This document shows positions 52,139-60,963 of a DNA stretch of 64,000 nucleotides, piece by piece. The position numbers and the translations under genes were made by a program. Source of the DNA: Hymenobacter translucens (GTDB taxonomy: Bacteria; Bacteroidota; Bacteroidia; Cytophagales; Hymenobacteraceae); assembly GCF_020685205.1 (NCBI RefSeq), contig NZ_JAJERB010000006.1:124001-188000 (forward strand), read 5' to 3'. Numbering within the stretch: the stretch's first letter is position 1; each line of letters opens with the position of its first letter. Under the pieces are notes generated by a model. That model had not been told where the DNA came from. It did no database searches and saw nothing but the letters and a program-made list of their open reading frames with translations.

Positions 52139-54199
52139 CTATTCCTGGTTTTTTTTCTTGACCATGGTCAGAATCGTAGCCACGGCCACGGTTTCACCGG
52201 TTTCGTCGGTGATGGTCACCAGCCAGCGCACGATGCCCTTGGCCACGTCGGTTTCGTCGCGCTTTTCCTGGCCCACTTTCTCCTTCACGGTCAGCTGCAC
52301 GCCGATAGTGGTGCCGGGGTACACGGGTTTGGTAAAGCGGCACTCGTCGAGCCCGTAGTTAAGCAGCACCGGGCCCTTGCGCGGGTCCACGAACATGCCA
52401 GCGGCTTTGCTCAGGATGTAGTAGCCGTGCGCCACCCGGCCGGTGAAGAGCGTGCCTTCCAGCGAAGTAGCATCCACGTGGGCGTAGAAATTGTCGCCCG
52501 ACACCTGGGCGAAGGCGCTGATATCCGCCTCCGTGACGGTATGCCGGTGGGTAGTATAGGTCTGCCCGATTTCCAGCTCTTCGAAGTAGTGCTGGAAGGG
52601 ATGCTTGTCGCGCTCCAGCTGACGGGCACCGGTCTGGTAGACTTCCGTAATGGCCGTAATCATGCTGGGTGAGCCCTGCAGGGCTACGCGCTGCATAAAG
52701 TGCTCCACTCCGCGGATGCCGCCCATTTCCTGCCCGCCCCCGGCCCGACCGGGCCCGCCATGAATGAGCATGGGGAGTGGGGAGCCGTGGCCGGTGCTTT
52801 CCTTGCCCATTTCGCCGTTCAATATCAGGATGCGGCCGTGGTGCGTGGCAGCACCCAGCACGAAGTCCTGGGCCGTGCGCGGGTCGTTGGTCGCTAAAGA
52901 GCACACCAGCGAGCCTTTGCCCATATTCGCCAGGGTAATGGCTTCTTCGGTCTCGCGGTAGGGCATCAGGGTTACTACCGGACCAAAGGCTTCAATTTCG
53001 TGGCTGTCGAGGTGGCGGAAGGGCTCCTTGTTGAGCAGCACGATGGGGGAGGTGAAGGCGCCTTTCGCGAAGTCGGCCCCGCGCTCCTTGCCCAGCAGAT
53101 CCACGGTTTCCAGGTCGCCGTACACGATGGGCGTGTTCTGAGCTAGATGGCGCACCCGCTCGCGGAATATCTCGGCCTGGGCCCGACCGGCCAGGGCGCC
53201 CATCCGGACGCCTTCCGCCTGCGGGTGGCCGATGGTGGTTTGCGCCAGGGCCTTGCCCAGAGCAATCTGCACGTCTTCCAGCAGGTTTTCGGGCACGATG
53301 GCGCGGCGGATGGCGGTGCACTTCTGCCCGCACTTAGCGGTCATCTCCTTGCGGACTTCCTTGACAAACAAGTCAAACTCGGGCGTGCCCGGTCGGGCAT
53401 CCACGCCCAGCACGGCGGCGTTAAGCGAGTCGGCCTCCATGGTGAAGGGTACGGCTTCCTCGATAATGCGCGGGTGGGCCCGCAGCTTGCGGCCGGTAGA
53501 AGCTGAGCCGGTGAACGTCACCACGTCCTGGTACGTGACGTGGTCCAGAATACCCTGCCCGGAGCCTACCACGAGCTGCAAGGCACCTTCAGGCAAAATG
53601 CCCGAAGCAATGATTTCGCGCACGACGGCCTCGGTGAGGTAGGCCGAGGGAACGGCGGGCTTTACTACGGCAGGCATGCCGGCCAGCAGGTTCACCGCAA
53701 TTTTCTCCAGCATGCCCCAGATGGGGAAGTTGTAGGCGTTGATATGAACGGCCACGCCTTCGCGAGGCACCAGCAGGTGCTGGGCCATAAAGGTGCCGCC
53801 CTTCGACAAGCCAACCGGCTCACCTTCCACATAGAAGGGCTTGTCGGGAAACTTGCGGCGGAGGGAGGCATTGGCAAACAGGTTGCCGATGCCGCCCTCG
53901 ATGTCAATCCAGGAGTCGGCGCGGGTGGCACCGGAACGGTAGCTCAGCTCATAGAAAATCTCCTTTTTCTCCTGCAGGTGGAAGGCCAGGGCCTTCAGCA
54001 TGCGGCCCCGCTCATGAAACGTCATTTTGCGCAGCCTGGGGTTACCCACGCGGCGGCCGTAGTCAAGAATCGAGGCGAAGTCAAAACCTTCGGTGTGAGC
54101 CAGGGCAATGACTTCGCCGGTGCTGGCGTCGAGCATCTCCTGCGGCGACTCAGCGCCGGGTGCCCAGCGGCCAAGGGTATAGTTTTCGAGAGTGGTCAT
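52139..54199 (-). CDS. paaZ: Bifunctional PaaZ: oxepin-CoA hydrolase and semialdehyde dehydrogenase
   Basis: The product is 686 aa, close to the 681 of E. coli PaaZ. The N-terminal aldehyde dehydrogenase has Glu255 (FTMEADSLN) and the catalytic Cys294 (GQKCTAIRR), which match Glu256 and Cys295 of E. coli. The C-terminal MaoC/hotdog hydratase (about 545-680) has the ISAFAQVSGDNFYAHVD motif with the Asp/His pair. It opens the oxepin ring of phenylacetyl-CoA catabolism and oxidises the aldehyde. The other paa genes are not in the window, apart from a possible hydratase downstream. Confidence 0.94.
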   Translation of the reverse strand: MTTLENYTLGRWAPGAESPQEMLDASTGEVIALAHTEGFDFASILDYGRRVGNPRLRKMTFHERGRMLKALAFHLQEKKEIFYELSYRSGATRADSWIDIEGGIGNLFANASLRRKFPDKPFYVEGEPVGLSKGGTFMAQHLLVPREGVAVHINAYNFPIWGMLEKIAVNLLAGMPAVVKPAVPSAYLTEAVVREIIASGILPEGALQLVVGSGQGILDHVTYQDVVTFTGSASTGRKLRAHPRIIEEAVPFTMEADSLNAAVLGVDARPGTPEFDLFVKEVRKEMTAKCGQKCTAIRRAIVPENLLEDVQIALGKALAQTTIGHPQAEGVRMGALAGRAQAEIFRERVRHLAQNTPIVYGDLETVDLLGKERGADFAKGAFTSPIVLLNKEPFRHLDSHEIEAFGPVVTLMPYRETEEAITLANMGKGSLVCSLATNDPRTAQDFVLGAATHHGRILILNGEMGKESTGHGSPLPMLIHGGPGRAGGGQEMGGIRGVEHFMQRVALQGSPSMITAITEVYQTGARQLERDKHPFQHYFEELEIGQTYTTHRHTVTEADISAFAQVSGDNFYAHVDATSLEGTLFTGRVAHGYYILSKAAGMFVDPRKGPVLLNYGLDECRFTKPVYPGTTIGVQLTVKEKVGQEKRDETDVAKGIVRWLVTITDETGETVAVATILTMVKKKNQE

Positions 54200-55092
54200 T
54201 GGGATAAATTAGCAGTTTCCAGCGGGTGGCAGGAAACATTTGGTGGGACTTTACTGGCAAAATAACACGCGGGAAGTTTACCTGCCGCCGTTTGTGCCCG
54301 CTTACCCTTCCCAGCACCCCATTCATTCTTGTGAAGGAACGGCCCGGGGTTCGGCTTACACCGCTTTTGACCACGGTTCCAGAGGGCAGATGCCATGGCT
54401 GAAAAGGGCATTTCGACGCCTCTGCCGGGACAAGCAAGCTTGGCTGCCCGTGGCCCGTCACAAAAAAAACCTGCGTACTGCGGGGATTTTTTGCCTCAAG
54501 GACGAATGGCTACGGGCTGGCAGAGCAGCCGTGTTACTTTCCCTTCAGCACGACCAGATGTTTGCACGCCACTCCTTCCCGGCACTGTAGCATAAGCGCG
54601 TAGCTACCCGCCTGGTACCAAGCGCGACCTTATCACGGCCTAATAAAGCCGGGCTCCGATGCCATCCAGGCGTGCGGGTCAGGCTAGCTTTGATTGGCTG
54701 GTAGGGTGAAGTAGAGGCCGCCAGATTGCTTTGCCAGGTGCTTAGGGTTACCGGGCCTGCCACTTTCGCTGGATTAGTGAGGCTTTGCGCCTGATCGGTC
54801 AGGGAGTCGGGGCAGCGAGGCACAGGCCATCCAGCTAGGTGTGAAGACCAGGCTCGACTTAGGTGAAAAATAAGCCTTGGTGCCTGCTTTTAGCATCCCC
54901 GGAACAAGGCGCGAAACAATTACTAGGAATAAAATCCTGGCATTTGGAACTTTTTTTCAAGGAATAGAAAATTTTTATTGTGTTGATTTGATGTTAGATA
55001 TATAAACAGAGCTAGCGAGGCAAGTAGGATACATAGCAATTGGGTGGTTTTTTGATATTGTGTCAGCAACCCCAACTTTTTTTATCTGACTT
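54200..55092. other. Long spacer without a convincing gene
   Basis: About 890 bp between paaZ and the lipoprotein gene. Several short frames of 60-116 codons exist on both strands but overlap each other, show no family resemblance and lack a consistent codon pattern. The last 200 bp become A+T-rich before the 55093 start and probably hold its promoter. No RNA gene recognised. Confidence 0.5.
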
Positions 55093-56238
55093 ATGGCAAC
55101 TCTACTCTCTTTTTCGTCTTCCGTTACGCCTGGCCATAGCCCCGTTTTGGGTTCCCTGACCAGCCGCCTAACCCGCTGGCTTCGCCCGGTTTCCGCAGTG
55201 GCTCTGGCTTTGCTGGGACTAAGCTTACTGCCGGCTTGCACCGTGAACTACTACGGGACTCATCCCGATACCGGGTATGCCTCAGAGCGCTACCGCAACC
55301 GTCCGCCCCGCCCGGGTCGGGAGCCCCGGCCGGATAGGCCATCCGCTCCTCAGCCGGCCGGGCCTGCGCGCGTTTCCACTCCGGTGCTCTCTGCTCCCAC
55401 CAGTTCCGGTCCCGCAGTGGGCACGGTGACGCCGCCGGTGCGCACCCATACGACCCCGACTCCGGTTGGCTCTCCCCACACCACCACGCCAACGCCCGCG
55501 ACTACCACGCCAACCCCGGAAACCGGCGGCTATAAGCCAATTCCCGGACGAATCAAGACGCCCCGCCCGGCCAAGGTGGAGGCCCCGGCCCAGCCCGTCC
55601 TAGTCGAAACGCCTGCTCCTGCAACAACGCCAGCTCCGGAAACGGGCGGCACAAAGTCCCGCGTCAAGCCAGACAGGATCAACACCTTGCCGCCAAGTGT
55701 GCCGACGGAACCGGTAGCGGAAACGGGCGGTATAAAGTCGCCCGTTATTCAGGAGCCCGTCGTCACGCAGCCAGAGATGCCGGATGCTGCTCCCGGCAAA
55801 AGACCGAAAACGGTCAAGCACGTGTCAGTAGAGCCTGCCTCCGAAGCCGAAGCCCCGAAAAGCCCGGTGCTGGTGTTTGCCAAAACGCGCTGTCTGGGAA
55901 ACTGCCCGACGTTCATAGCCACCTTCTGGGCTGATGGGCGCGTGACGTACACCGGCCAGGAGAATGTGCCTAAGATTGGCACCTTTCAGCTTCAGCTTCC
56001 CGCCGATGTCATTACAGCAATTCTAAAAGAGGCCGAGCAAATGGGCTTCGCCGGCCTGCAGGCGCAGTATACCAGCAACACATCCGATCTGCCGTCCACG
56101 ATCCTGACCATTCATCAGCCGGATGGCAGTGTAAAGACGGTTCGGGCAGAAGATGACGTTCCGGGCGAACTTCAGAACCTGATTGCCCGCATTGACACCG
56201 AGCTGGCAAAAGTTGTGGGCGGCCCGGCCTCACACTAG
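55093..56238 (+). CDS. Lipoprotein with Pro/Thr stalk and DUF6438 domain
   Basis: The product is 381 aa. A long N-terminal part with a hydrophobic helix ends in the lipobox LLPAC (Cys about residue 53), which anchors it in a membrane. From about 65 to 245 it is a Pro/Thr/Ala-rich stalk in which ETGGYK, ETGGTK and ETGGIK recur about every 40 residues. The C-terminal domain (about 260-375) starts with VFAKTRCLGNCPTFIATFWADG, the DUF6438 pattern. Function is unknown. It converges on the DUF2141 gene with 2 bp between stops. Confidence 0.85.
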   Translation: MATLLSFSSSVTPGHSPVLGSLTSRLTRWLRPVSAVALALLGLSLLPACTVNYYGTHPDTGYASERYRNRPPRPGREPRPDRPSAPQPAGPARVSTPVLSAPTSSGPAVGTVTPPVRTHTTPTPVGSPHTTTPTPATTTPTPETGGYKPIPGRIKTPRPAKVEAPAQPVLVETPAPATTPAPETGGTKSRVKPDRINTLPPSVPTEPVAETGGIKSPVIQEPVVTQPEMPDAAPGKRPKTVKHVSVEPASEAEAPKSPVLVFAKTRCLGNCPTFIATFWADGRVTYTGQENVPKIGTFQLQLPADVITAILKEAEQMGFAGLQAQYTSNTSDLPSTILTIHQPDGSVKTVRAEDDVPGELQNLIARIDTELAKVVGGPASH

Positions 56239-56240
56239 GG

Positions 56241-56696
56241 TTAATACCACATCGTCAGCTGAAGTCCCTGCCGGGGAGCCGACAGCGGAAAGCTGGCCTC
56301 CATGTAGGTGGGTGGCCCTGAGGGCTGAACGGCAAGCTGTGAGCAGGTAGTCCCTTCGACGCCTTGCCGGTCCCATTGGTTGTTGCCATTTACGTCGTGA
56401 TACGCTACTACGGCGTAACGGCCTTGGGGCAGGTTGTCGAAAACCACCGGGCACTCCCGGTTGGATATCAGGACCCGGCGGGTCTGGTAGGCCGCTGCCT
56501 GGTGCAACGGGAACCCTTCAGCGCCCCGGAACAGCAAGACCACCACTCCGCCCTGGTTGGAGTGAAAGCCCCTGATAAGAACCGTGAGCTTGTGGCTTGG
56601 ATCGGAGGGGCGGGTCCAGGCGCCGAGGGGCACACTCAACGCCAGCAGGGTTGTGGCAAGGACAAGAAGGCGGGTAGCACCCGAAAAAGGCCGCAT
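56241..56696 (-). CDS. Secreted DUF2141 family protein
   Basis: The product is 151 aa from the second ATG at 56696 (MRPFSGATRLLVLATTLLAL); the ATG at 56726 would put ten extra residues before the signal. After the signal peptide the small beta-sandwich shows the DUF2141 pattern FDNLPQGRYAVVAYHDVNGN followed by QWD. It is an exported protein of unknown role. Confidence 0.87.
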   Translation of the reverse strand: MRPFSGATRLLVLATTLLALSVPLGAWTRPSDPSHKLTVLIRGFHSNQGGVVVLLFRGAEGFPLHQAAAYQTRRVLISNRECPVVFDNLPQGRYAVVAYHDVNGNNQWDRQGVEGTTCSQLAVQPSGPPTYMEASFPLSAPRQGLQLTMWY

Positions 56697-56726
56697 ACGT
56701 ATGCGGGTAAGTAGAGTAGTTACCAC

Positions 56727-57169
56727 GTGATAGGCTGGGTAAGCGTATTAAAGTCAGGTAGAGAGGGTGACTGCCGGGTCTTCACTCGGAGCGGACTATC
56801 CGGAACATCCCGGCGGGCAGAAAAGGTTTAGTCAGGTTAAGCTTCTGTCTGACCAGGCCGGTATTTCGCTCCGCATTGAGGCTGATGCTGCCTTGGAGAG
56901 GCTAAGCCGGCCCCCGTGGGTTGCATACAAGCTTTACTGGCAGTAGCTAGCCAGACGGATACGGGGTCGAAATGATTGATGCTGCTGCTGCGTACAAAGG
57001 CAACGAGTTGAATTTTAAGGACTTTAAACTATAATCTTTATCGGGGAGCCGGTATTTGACGGCTTTACCGCTAACGCAGTAGCCGGTTTTGACGTATGAG
57101 CCCGTACCGACGGTCCTTTCAGAAGACCTGCGGACATACTTGCACTCTACCACTCCAAAAACCACCACT
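56727..57169. other. Spacer upstream of the Gly/Ser/Thr/Met-repeat gene
   Basis: About 440 bp between two divergent genes. An A+T-rich portion (56995-57045) may hold a promoter, but there is no exact TAnnTTTG box on the plus strand. No gene recognised. Confidence 0.4.
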
Positions 57170-57820
57170 ATGAAAACTGCTTGGATTTTCGCTTCGCTTC
57201 TCGCCGCCGGTATCACCTCCGCTTCGGCTCAGTCTACCACCCCTGCTTCGACCACCTCGGGCAGCACAACCGGTAGCAGCACCAACCGCACTGGTACAAC
57301 CGGCACCACTTCCGGCAGCCAGATGAACAGTGGCAGCACCTCGGGCAGCGGCTCGATGGGTACGGGCTCCATGCAAAGCGGTACTACGGGTACGACCAGC
57401 GGCTCTTCAATGAGCGGCTCCTCAACCAGCGGCTCCATGAACAACGGTACCATGAACAACGGTACCATGAACAATGGCACCTCGGGTAGCGGTACTATGG
57501 GTACCGGTACGGGTACTTCGGGCAGTGGCTCAATGGGCACCGGCACTTCCGGATCGATGAACTCGGGCACCTCGGGCAGTGGCTCGATGGGCACCGGTAC
57601 ATCGGGTAGCGGTTCGATGGGAACCGGTACGTCAGGCAGCGGCACGATGAGCACCGGTACTTCCGACACCGGCAGCATGAGCACCGGCGCCATGGAAAGC
57701 GGCCGTAAAGGCAAAATGAAGGCTAAAGCCGACAAAGACGGCAAAATGAAAATGAAGGATGGCAACATGAAGGCTAAGACCAAAGTGAAGCCCGCCAAAA
57801 CCAATTCGTCGGCTCAGTAG
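57170..57820 (+). CDS. Secreted low-complexity Gly/Ser/Thr/Met repeat protein with Lys-rich tail
   Basis: The product is 216 aa from the ATG at 57170; the in-frame ATG at 57089 would precede a normal signal peptide (to TSASAQ) by 27 residues. Residues 25-175 are Ser/Thr/Gly/Met/Asn only, with three NNGTM pentads followed by about five GSGSMGTGTS decads. The last 40 residues are KGKMKAKADKDGKMKMKDGN in character: Lys alternating with Met or Ala, with Asp-Gly turns. No family is recognised. A second protein at 60146 has the same plan. Confidence 0.8.
   Translation: MKTAWIFASLLAAGITSASAQSTTPASTTSGSTTGSSTNRTGTTGTTSGSQMNSGSTSGSGSMGTGSMQSGTTGTTSGSSMSGSSTSGSMNNGTMNNGTMNNGTSGSGTMGTGTGTSGSGSMGTGTSGSMNSGTSGSGSMGTGTSGSGSMGTGTSGSGTMSTGTSDTGSMSTGAMESGRKGKMKAKADKDGKMKMKDGNMKAKTKVKPAKTNSSAQ
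57437..57665 (+). repeat. Tandem in-frame coding repeats
   Basis: Three copies of a 15-bp unit (AACAACGGTACCATG and variants, near 57437-57482) are followed by about five imperfect 30-bp units encoding GTSGSGSMGT. The units differ mainly at third positions, so the repeats are old or kept by selection at the protein level. Confidence 0.8.
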
Positions 57821-57840
57821 GCTCCCCTTCTGACAGCAGC

Positions 57841-57876
57841 AAACCGCCGGTAGAAACTACCGGCGGTTTCTTTTTG
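57841..57876 (+). terminator. Intrinsic terminator of the 57170 gene
   Basis: AAACCGCCGGTAG pairs with CTACCGGCGGTTT around an AAA loop, followed by CTTTTT; 20 bp after the stop. Confidence 0.9.
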
Positions 57877-57921
57877 CCCCGACGGCCGGTTGTTTTTTTC
57901 GCTTTTTCAAGGAGCAGGGCT

Positions 57922-57958
57922 GAAAAAAGGCCACCTGATTTGGTCAGGTGGCCTTTTT
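57922..57958. terminator. Bidirectional intrinsic terminator
   Basis: AAAAAAGGCCACCTGA / TCAGGTGGCCTTTTT with a TTTGG loop, just before the stop of the minus-strand gene at 57976. Confidence 0.9.
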
Positions 57959-57975
57959 CGTCGGGGCAGTAGGTG

Positions 57976-58320
57976 CTATTTGTCCAGATCGCTGCCTATG
58001 CGCAGGAGCAGGTCGCCAAGGGTGCGCAGGTTCGACTGTACGTCACCTTCCGAGCCCTGCGCTAGCTGGAGCGTCTGGGAGCCCAACATGGAAAGAGAGC
58101 GGCCGATGGCGGCTCCGTCAAGGGTTTCGGCTGAAAGCAGCGTTTGCAGGTTGCCTATTTCGCGGGCAATGTCCTGCTGATCGGGAACGCCGCTTTGCAG
58201 GAAGTGCTGCTGCCAGGCTTCGGTTGTGTCCATCGCGGCACTGATGGGAATAGCTGTCAGGCCGCCGCGCAGGGCGTTGATAGTAGCAGTGAGCTGATCA
58301 GTGAGCGGGGAAGCTGCCAT
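57976..58320 (-). CDS. Small helical protein of unknown function
   Basis: The product is 114 aa, rich in Leu, Ala and Gln and predicted to be helical throughout (LTDQLTATINALRGGL, IAREIGNLQTLLSAET). It has no signal, membrane helix or cysteine. It lies 24 bp downstream of the UvsE gene on the same strand and may be co-transcribed. I do not recognise a family. Confidence 0.72.
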   Translation of the reverse strand: MAASPLTDQLTATINALRGGLTAIPISAAMDTTEAWQQHFLQSGVPDQQDIAREIGNLQTLLSAETLDGAAIGRSLSMLGSQTLQLAQGSEGDVQSNLRTLGDLLLRIGSDLDK

Positions 58321-58344
58321 AAGAGGAAAAAGCAGGTGAAGGAA

Positions 58345-59256
58345 TTATGATATAGAAGCGGTGACCGGTACCAGGCCGAGCTCCCGCAGGATGGCCACGG
58401 CCCGGTTGGCGCTGGCTTCTTTGTCTTTGATTTCAAGCATCATGTCCACGTCCAGGTCGCCGAGGTCAGCCAGGAAGGCACGAAACTGCGCTTCGTCGAG
58501 CGACGATGTATGCTTGCCTTTCCGCTCGCCCACCGACTGGGAGCTGTAGTCCATCATCAGCACGCCGTCACGCTCGGGGTGCCAAGTAGCGGCGGCCAGA
58601 CGCAGGGCTTCGGTCATCGGCTCCCCGTGGTTGAGGCACTCGTGGTGAAAGTTGTCGAACAGGATGGGCACGCCCACGGCTTCGTGCAGACGCAGACAGT
58701 CGCGGAGGCTGAACAGCCGGTCGTCGTTTTCAACCACCAGCCGGGCTTTTACTGCCTCCGGCAGAGTATGATAGGTCGCAATAAACCGCTCCAGCGCAAC
58801 TTCCCGGTCCCCGTAGAGGCCGCCAGCGTGGATCTGCAGCTTGGCGGTGGAGTCAAGTTCCATCAAATCCAGCATCGAGCCCTGGTACACCAGTTCAGCC
58901 ACGCTGCGCTGCACGATGTCGGCGCTGGGCGAGTTAAGCACCACGAACTGGTCGGGGTGGAAGGAGATGCGAAGCTGCTCGGCCTTGATATAGTCGCCCA
59001 GAGCCCGGAACTCCGCGGCAAAGTGGGTCTGCCACGGAAATACGTTCACGGGGTGGGAGCCGAAGGGCACGATACCGGAGCTGATCCGGAAAAAGCGCAG
59101 CTCGTGAGCCACGTTATACTCCAGAATACGCCGCAGGCAGGCCAGGTTGCCGGCTACTGCCGTCTGCACCCGCTCATCGGAGTAGGAGGCCAGCCGGAAG
59201 GTGGAAGAGGAGGTGCAGTCGATAGACTCGTTGACGCAGGGATAACCGATTCGCAT
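58345..59256 (-). CDS. uvsE: UV damage endonuclease UvsE (UvdE)
   Basis: The product is 303 aa, a TIM-barrel nuclease that cuts DNA 5' of UV photoproducts and starts alternative excision repair. Motifs: MRIGYPCVN start, FRISSGIVPFGSHP, RISFHPDQFVVLNSP (metal His), LQIHAGG, VVENDDRLFS (metal Glu) and LFDNFHHECLNHG. Length is normal. It is the first gene of a probable two-gene unit with the helical protein at 57976. Confidence 0.95.
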   Translation of the reverse strand: MRIGYPCVNESIDCTSSSTFRLASYSDERVQTAVAGNLACLRRILEYNVAHELRFFRISSGIVPFGSHPVNVFPWQTHFAAEFRALGDYIKAEQLRISFHPDQFVVLNSPSADIVQRSVAELVYQGSMLDLMELDSTAKLQIHAGGLYGDREVALERFIATYHTLPEAVKARLVVENDDRLFSLRDCLRLHEAVGVPILFDNFHHECLNHGEPMTEALRLAAATWHPERDGVLMMDYSSQSVGERKGKHTSSLDEAQFRAFLADLGDLDVDMMLEIKDKEASANRAVAILRELGLVPVTASIS

Positions 59257-59314
59257 AGACCGGACTTACGCGCAATTACGGCCGGGGTTGGGTTACGGCG
59301 TCGGAGCAGGGCCG

Positions 59315-60031
59315 CTATTCGACTTCGTAGCCGCGGTTGTCCTTGAAGTTGCGGTTGTACTTGGTCTTCGCTTTGCGCAAAGCCTCAAGCCGGGCCTTTT
59401 CCTTTTCCTGAGCCTGGATTTCCGCCATCTTGCGCCGCTCCTTGCCTTCCCGCGAAAGCTGCTCATAGATCAGGCTGACGGGGCTTTCCATGGTGGGGGT
59501 AGGCGCTTTCGGCGCGGTGCTGTCAACGGCAAACAGGGGCTTGGGCGCCGGGGCACGCTTCACGGCATTGGGCTTGGGCGCCGGCCGCTTGATGTTGCGC
59601 AGGGCCCGGTTAATCTCGGCCCGGTCCGGGCGACCTTCCTGCACGCGCACCTCGCCCAGCATCACGCTGTCACGCACCAGCTTAATCTGCACGACTATCT
59701 GAGAAAGTCCGGTACCGCCCAGAATATAGCGCTGGGGCTTAAAGCCCACAGCCCGGAACAGCAGCGTGTCGGTGTTGGTGACGTCGAGGCTGAAGTCGCC
59801 CTCGTTGGAAGCCGGTACGCCGCGCCTGGTGCGCTGCACCACGACCGAAGCGCCCGGTATGGGCTTGCGGGTAGCTGCCTCCGAAACCGAGCCCGTTACC
59901 CGGATGGTATTCTGCGCCACGGCCTTTGACGAGCTGAGCAGCAGCACGATGCCCAGCAGGAAAACCAGCCACGGGGCGCGGCTGGCCCACGCAGTCGGGG
60001 TGCCCGGAAGAAAAGGAAAAGCAAGATTCAT
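59315..60031 (-). CDS. Exported protein with carboxypeptidase-regulatory-like domain
   Basis: The product is 238 aa from the ATG at 60031. A hydrophobic N-terminal segment ends AVAQ and is followed by a CarboxypepD_reg-like beta-sandwich (about 43-120: VTGSVSEAATRKPIPGASV, then DTLLFRAVGFKPQRY). The remainder is Pro/Ala/Lys-rich with a coiled-coil-like charged end (EKEKARLEALRKAK). Such domains are usual at the N-terminus of SusC-type receptors, but here no receptor follows. Role unknown; probably periplasmic. Confidence 0.85.
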   Translation of the reverse strand: MNLAFPFLPGTPTAWASRAPWLVFLLGIVLLLSSSKAVAQNTIRVTGSVSEAATRKPIPGASVVVQRTRRGVPASNEGDFSLDVTNTDTLLFRAVGFKPQRYILGGTGLSQIVVQIKLVRDSVMLGEVRVQEGRPDRAEINRALRNIKRPAPKPNAVKRAPAPKPLFAVDSTAPKAPTPTMESPVSLIYEQLSREGKERRKMAEIQAQEKEKARLEALRKAKTKYNRNFKDNRGYEVE

Positions 60032-60078
60032 GAACTCAGTAAACGGCCCCTTTACCGCAAGGTAGCCAACAAATGAGC

Positions 60079-60112
60079 CAAAAAAAGCCCGCACCGTTGC
60101 AGCGGTGCGGGC
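60079..60112 (-). terminator. Intrinsic terminator of the 60146 lipoprotein gene
   Basis: On the minus strand GCCCGCACCG / CGGTGCGGGC with a six-base loop is followed by T7; 34 bp past the stop at 60146. Confidence 0.9.
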
Positions 60113-60145
60113 TTACTATCCCAGATCCGGGCAAAAAGTAGCCGG

Positions 60146-60799
60146 TTAGCGGATTACGGATTTGCCGCCGTCTTCGGGCTTGGATTTCAGGGTGCCGTCG
60201 TCGCCATCGACTTTGGTCTTGTTGCCCTGGGCATCCTTGATCTTAACATCACCGTCGCGCTTTACCTTCAGCTTGCCGCCTTCAGTGCTCGAGCCGGAAG
60301 TAGAGGACATATCCGCCGAAGAGGCCGAGCCGGAAGTGCTCATGTCCGAGCCGGAGGCCGACATGCTGGCGTCGTCACCGTAGGCGGAATCATCGTAGTA
60401 GGTCGTGCGGTTCGACTCGTACGCCGAGTACTGGGTGGGGTCGGTCAGGATGGTTTTGAACTCCTGGTCGGTTTCCATGTCGAGGTCGCGCATTGCGCGG
60501 TACATACCAGTGGTATCGGAGGTGTACTTGCTACGCATCTCGTCCATGCGGCGGGCGCGGTTGTAGTACGCCGTGCGCATGCGCGAAACGGTGGCCGTAT
60601 CCTGGATTTTCATATCCGAAGCCATCCGGGTTGCCACCGTATTGGCACGGGTGCGGTAGGTTTCGTCCGAGGTCGTGGTCGCCGTAGCATTAGCGCCGCC
60701 TTCCATCGTGGTCGTGGTGGTATCGGTGGTTTTTTCCTGGGAGCAGGCCGCCATAGACAGGGCACCGGCGCAGGTGAGGAGCAGCAGGGTCGTTTTCAT
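60146..60799 (-). CDS. Lipoprotein with Ser/Thr/Met-rich segment and Lys-Asp-Gly repeat tail
   Basis: The product is 217 aa. The lipobox SMAAC (Cys19) follows a short signal. Residues 25-45 are Thr-rich, 50-130 helical and charged, 145-175 Ser/Thr/Met/Ala low complexity (MSTSGSASSADMSSTSGSS). The tail has GGKLKVKRDGDVKIKDAQGN and further Lys-x-Asp-Gly turns. The last two parts follow the same plan as the protein at 57170. No family is recognised; it should sit in the outer membrane or periplasm. Confidence 0.82.
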   Translation of the reverse strand: MKTTLLLLTCAGALSMAACSQEKTTDTTTTTMEGGANATATTTSDETYRTRANTVATRMASDMKIQDTATVSRMRTAYYNRARRMDEMRSKYTSDTTGMYRAMRDLDMETDQEFKTILTDPTQYSAYESNRTTYYDDSAYGDDASMSASGSDMSTSGSASSADMSSTSGSSTEGGKLKVKRDGDVKIKDAQGNKTKVDGDDGTLKSKPEDGGKSVIR

Positions 60800-60901
60800 A
60801 AAAAAGGAAGAAGTGAAATCAGGTTTAAATGCTAAAAATTAGCAATAGCGCCTATACGGCCCTGGTTGCGCTGTGGTTGTGCTTATGCAAAATCAGCCCA
60901 G

Positions 60902-60937
60902 GAAAAAGGCCCCGTATCGTCTGATACGGAGCCTTTC
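60902..60937 (-). terminator. Intrinsic terminator of the metallophosphoesterase gene
   Basis: On the minus strand AGGCTCCGTATC pairs with GATACGGGGCCT around AGAC, followed by T5; 27 bp past the stop at 60964. Confidence 0.85.
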
Positions 60938-60963
60938 TGGGCAGTCAAAAAAGGCATGTTCAA

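Noticed and set aside
54200..55092. Several short ORFs in the 890-bp spacer
   Set aside because: They overlap each other on both strands, have no family resemblance and no consistent codon use.
57229..57804. A minus-strand frame of 191 codons rich in Val, Pro and Leu opposite the Gly/Ser/Thr/Met repeat gene
   Set aside because: It is the antisense image of the tandem repeats, so its own repeats are a by-product. The sense protein has a signal peptide and a terminator directly after it.
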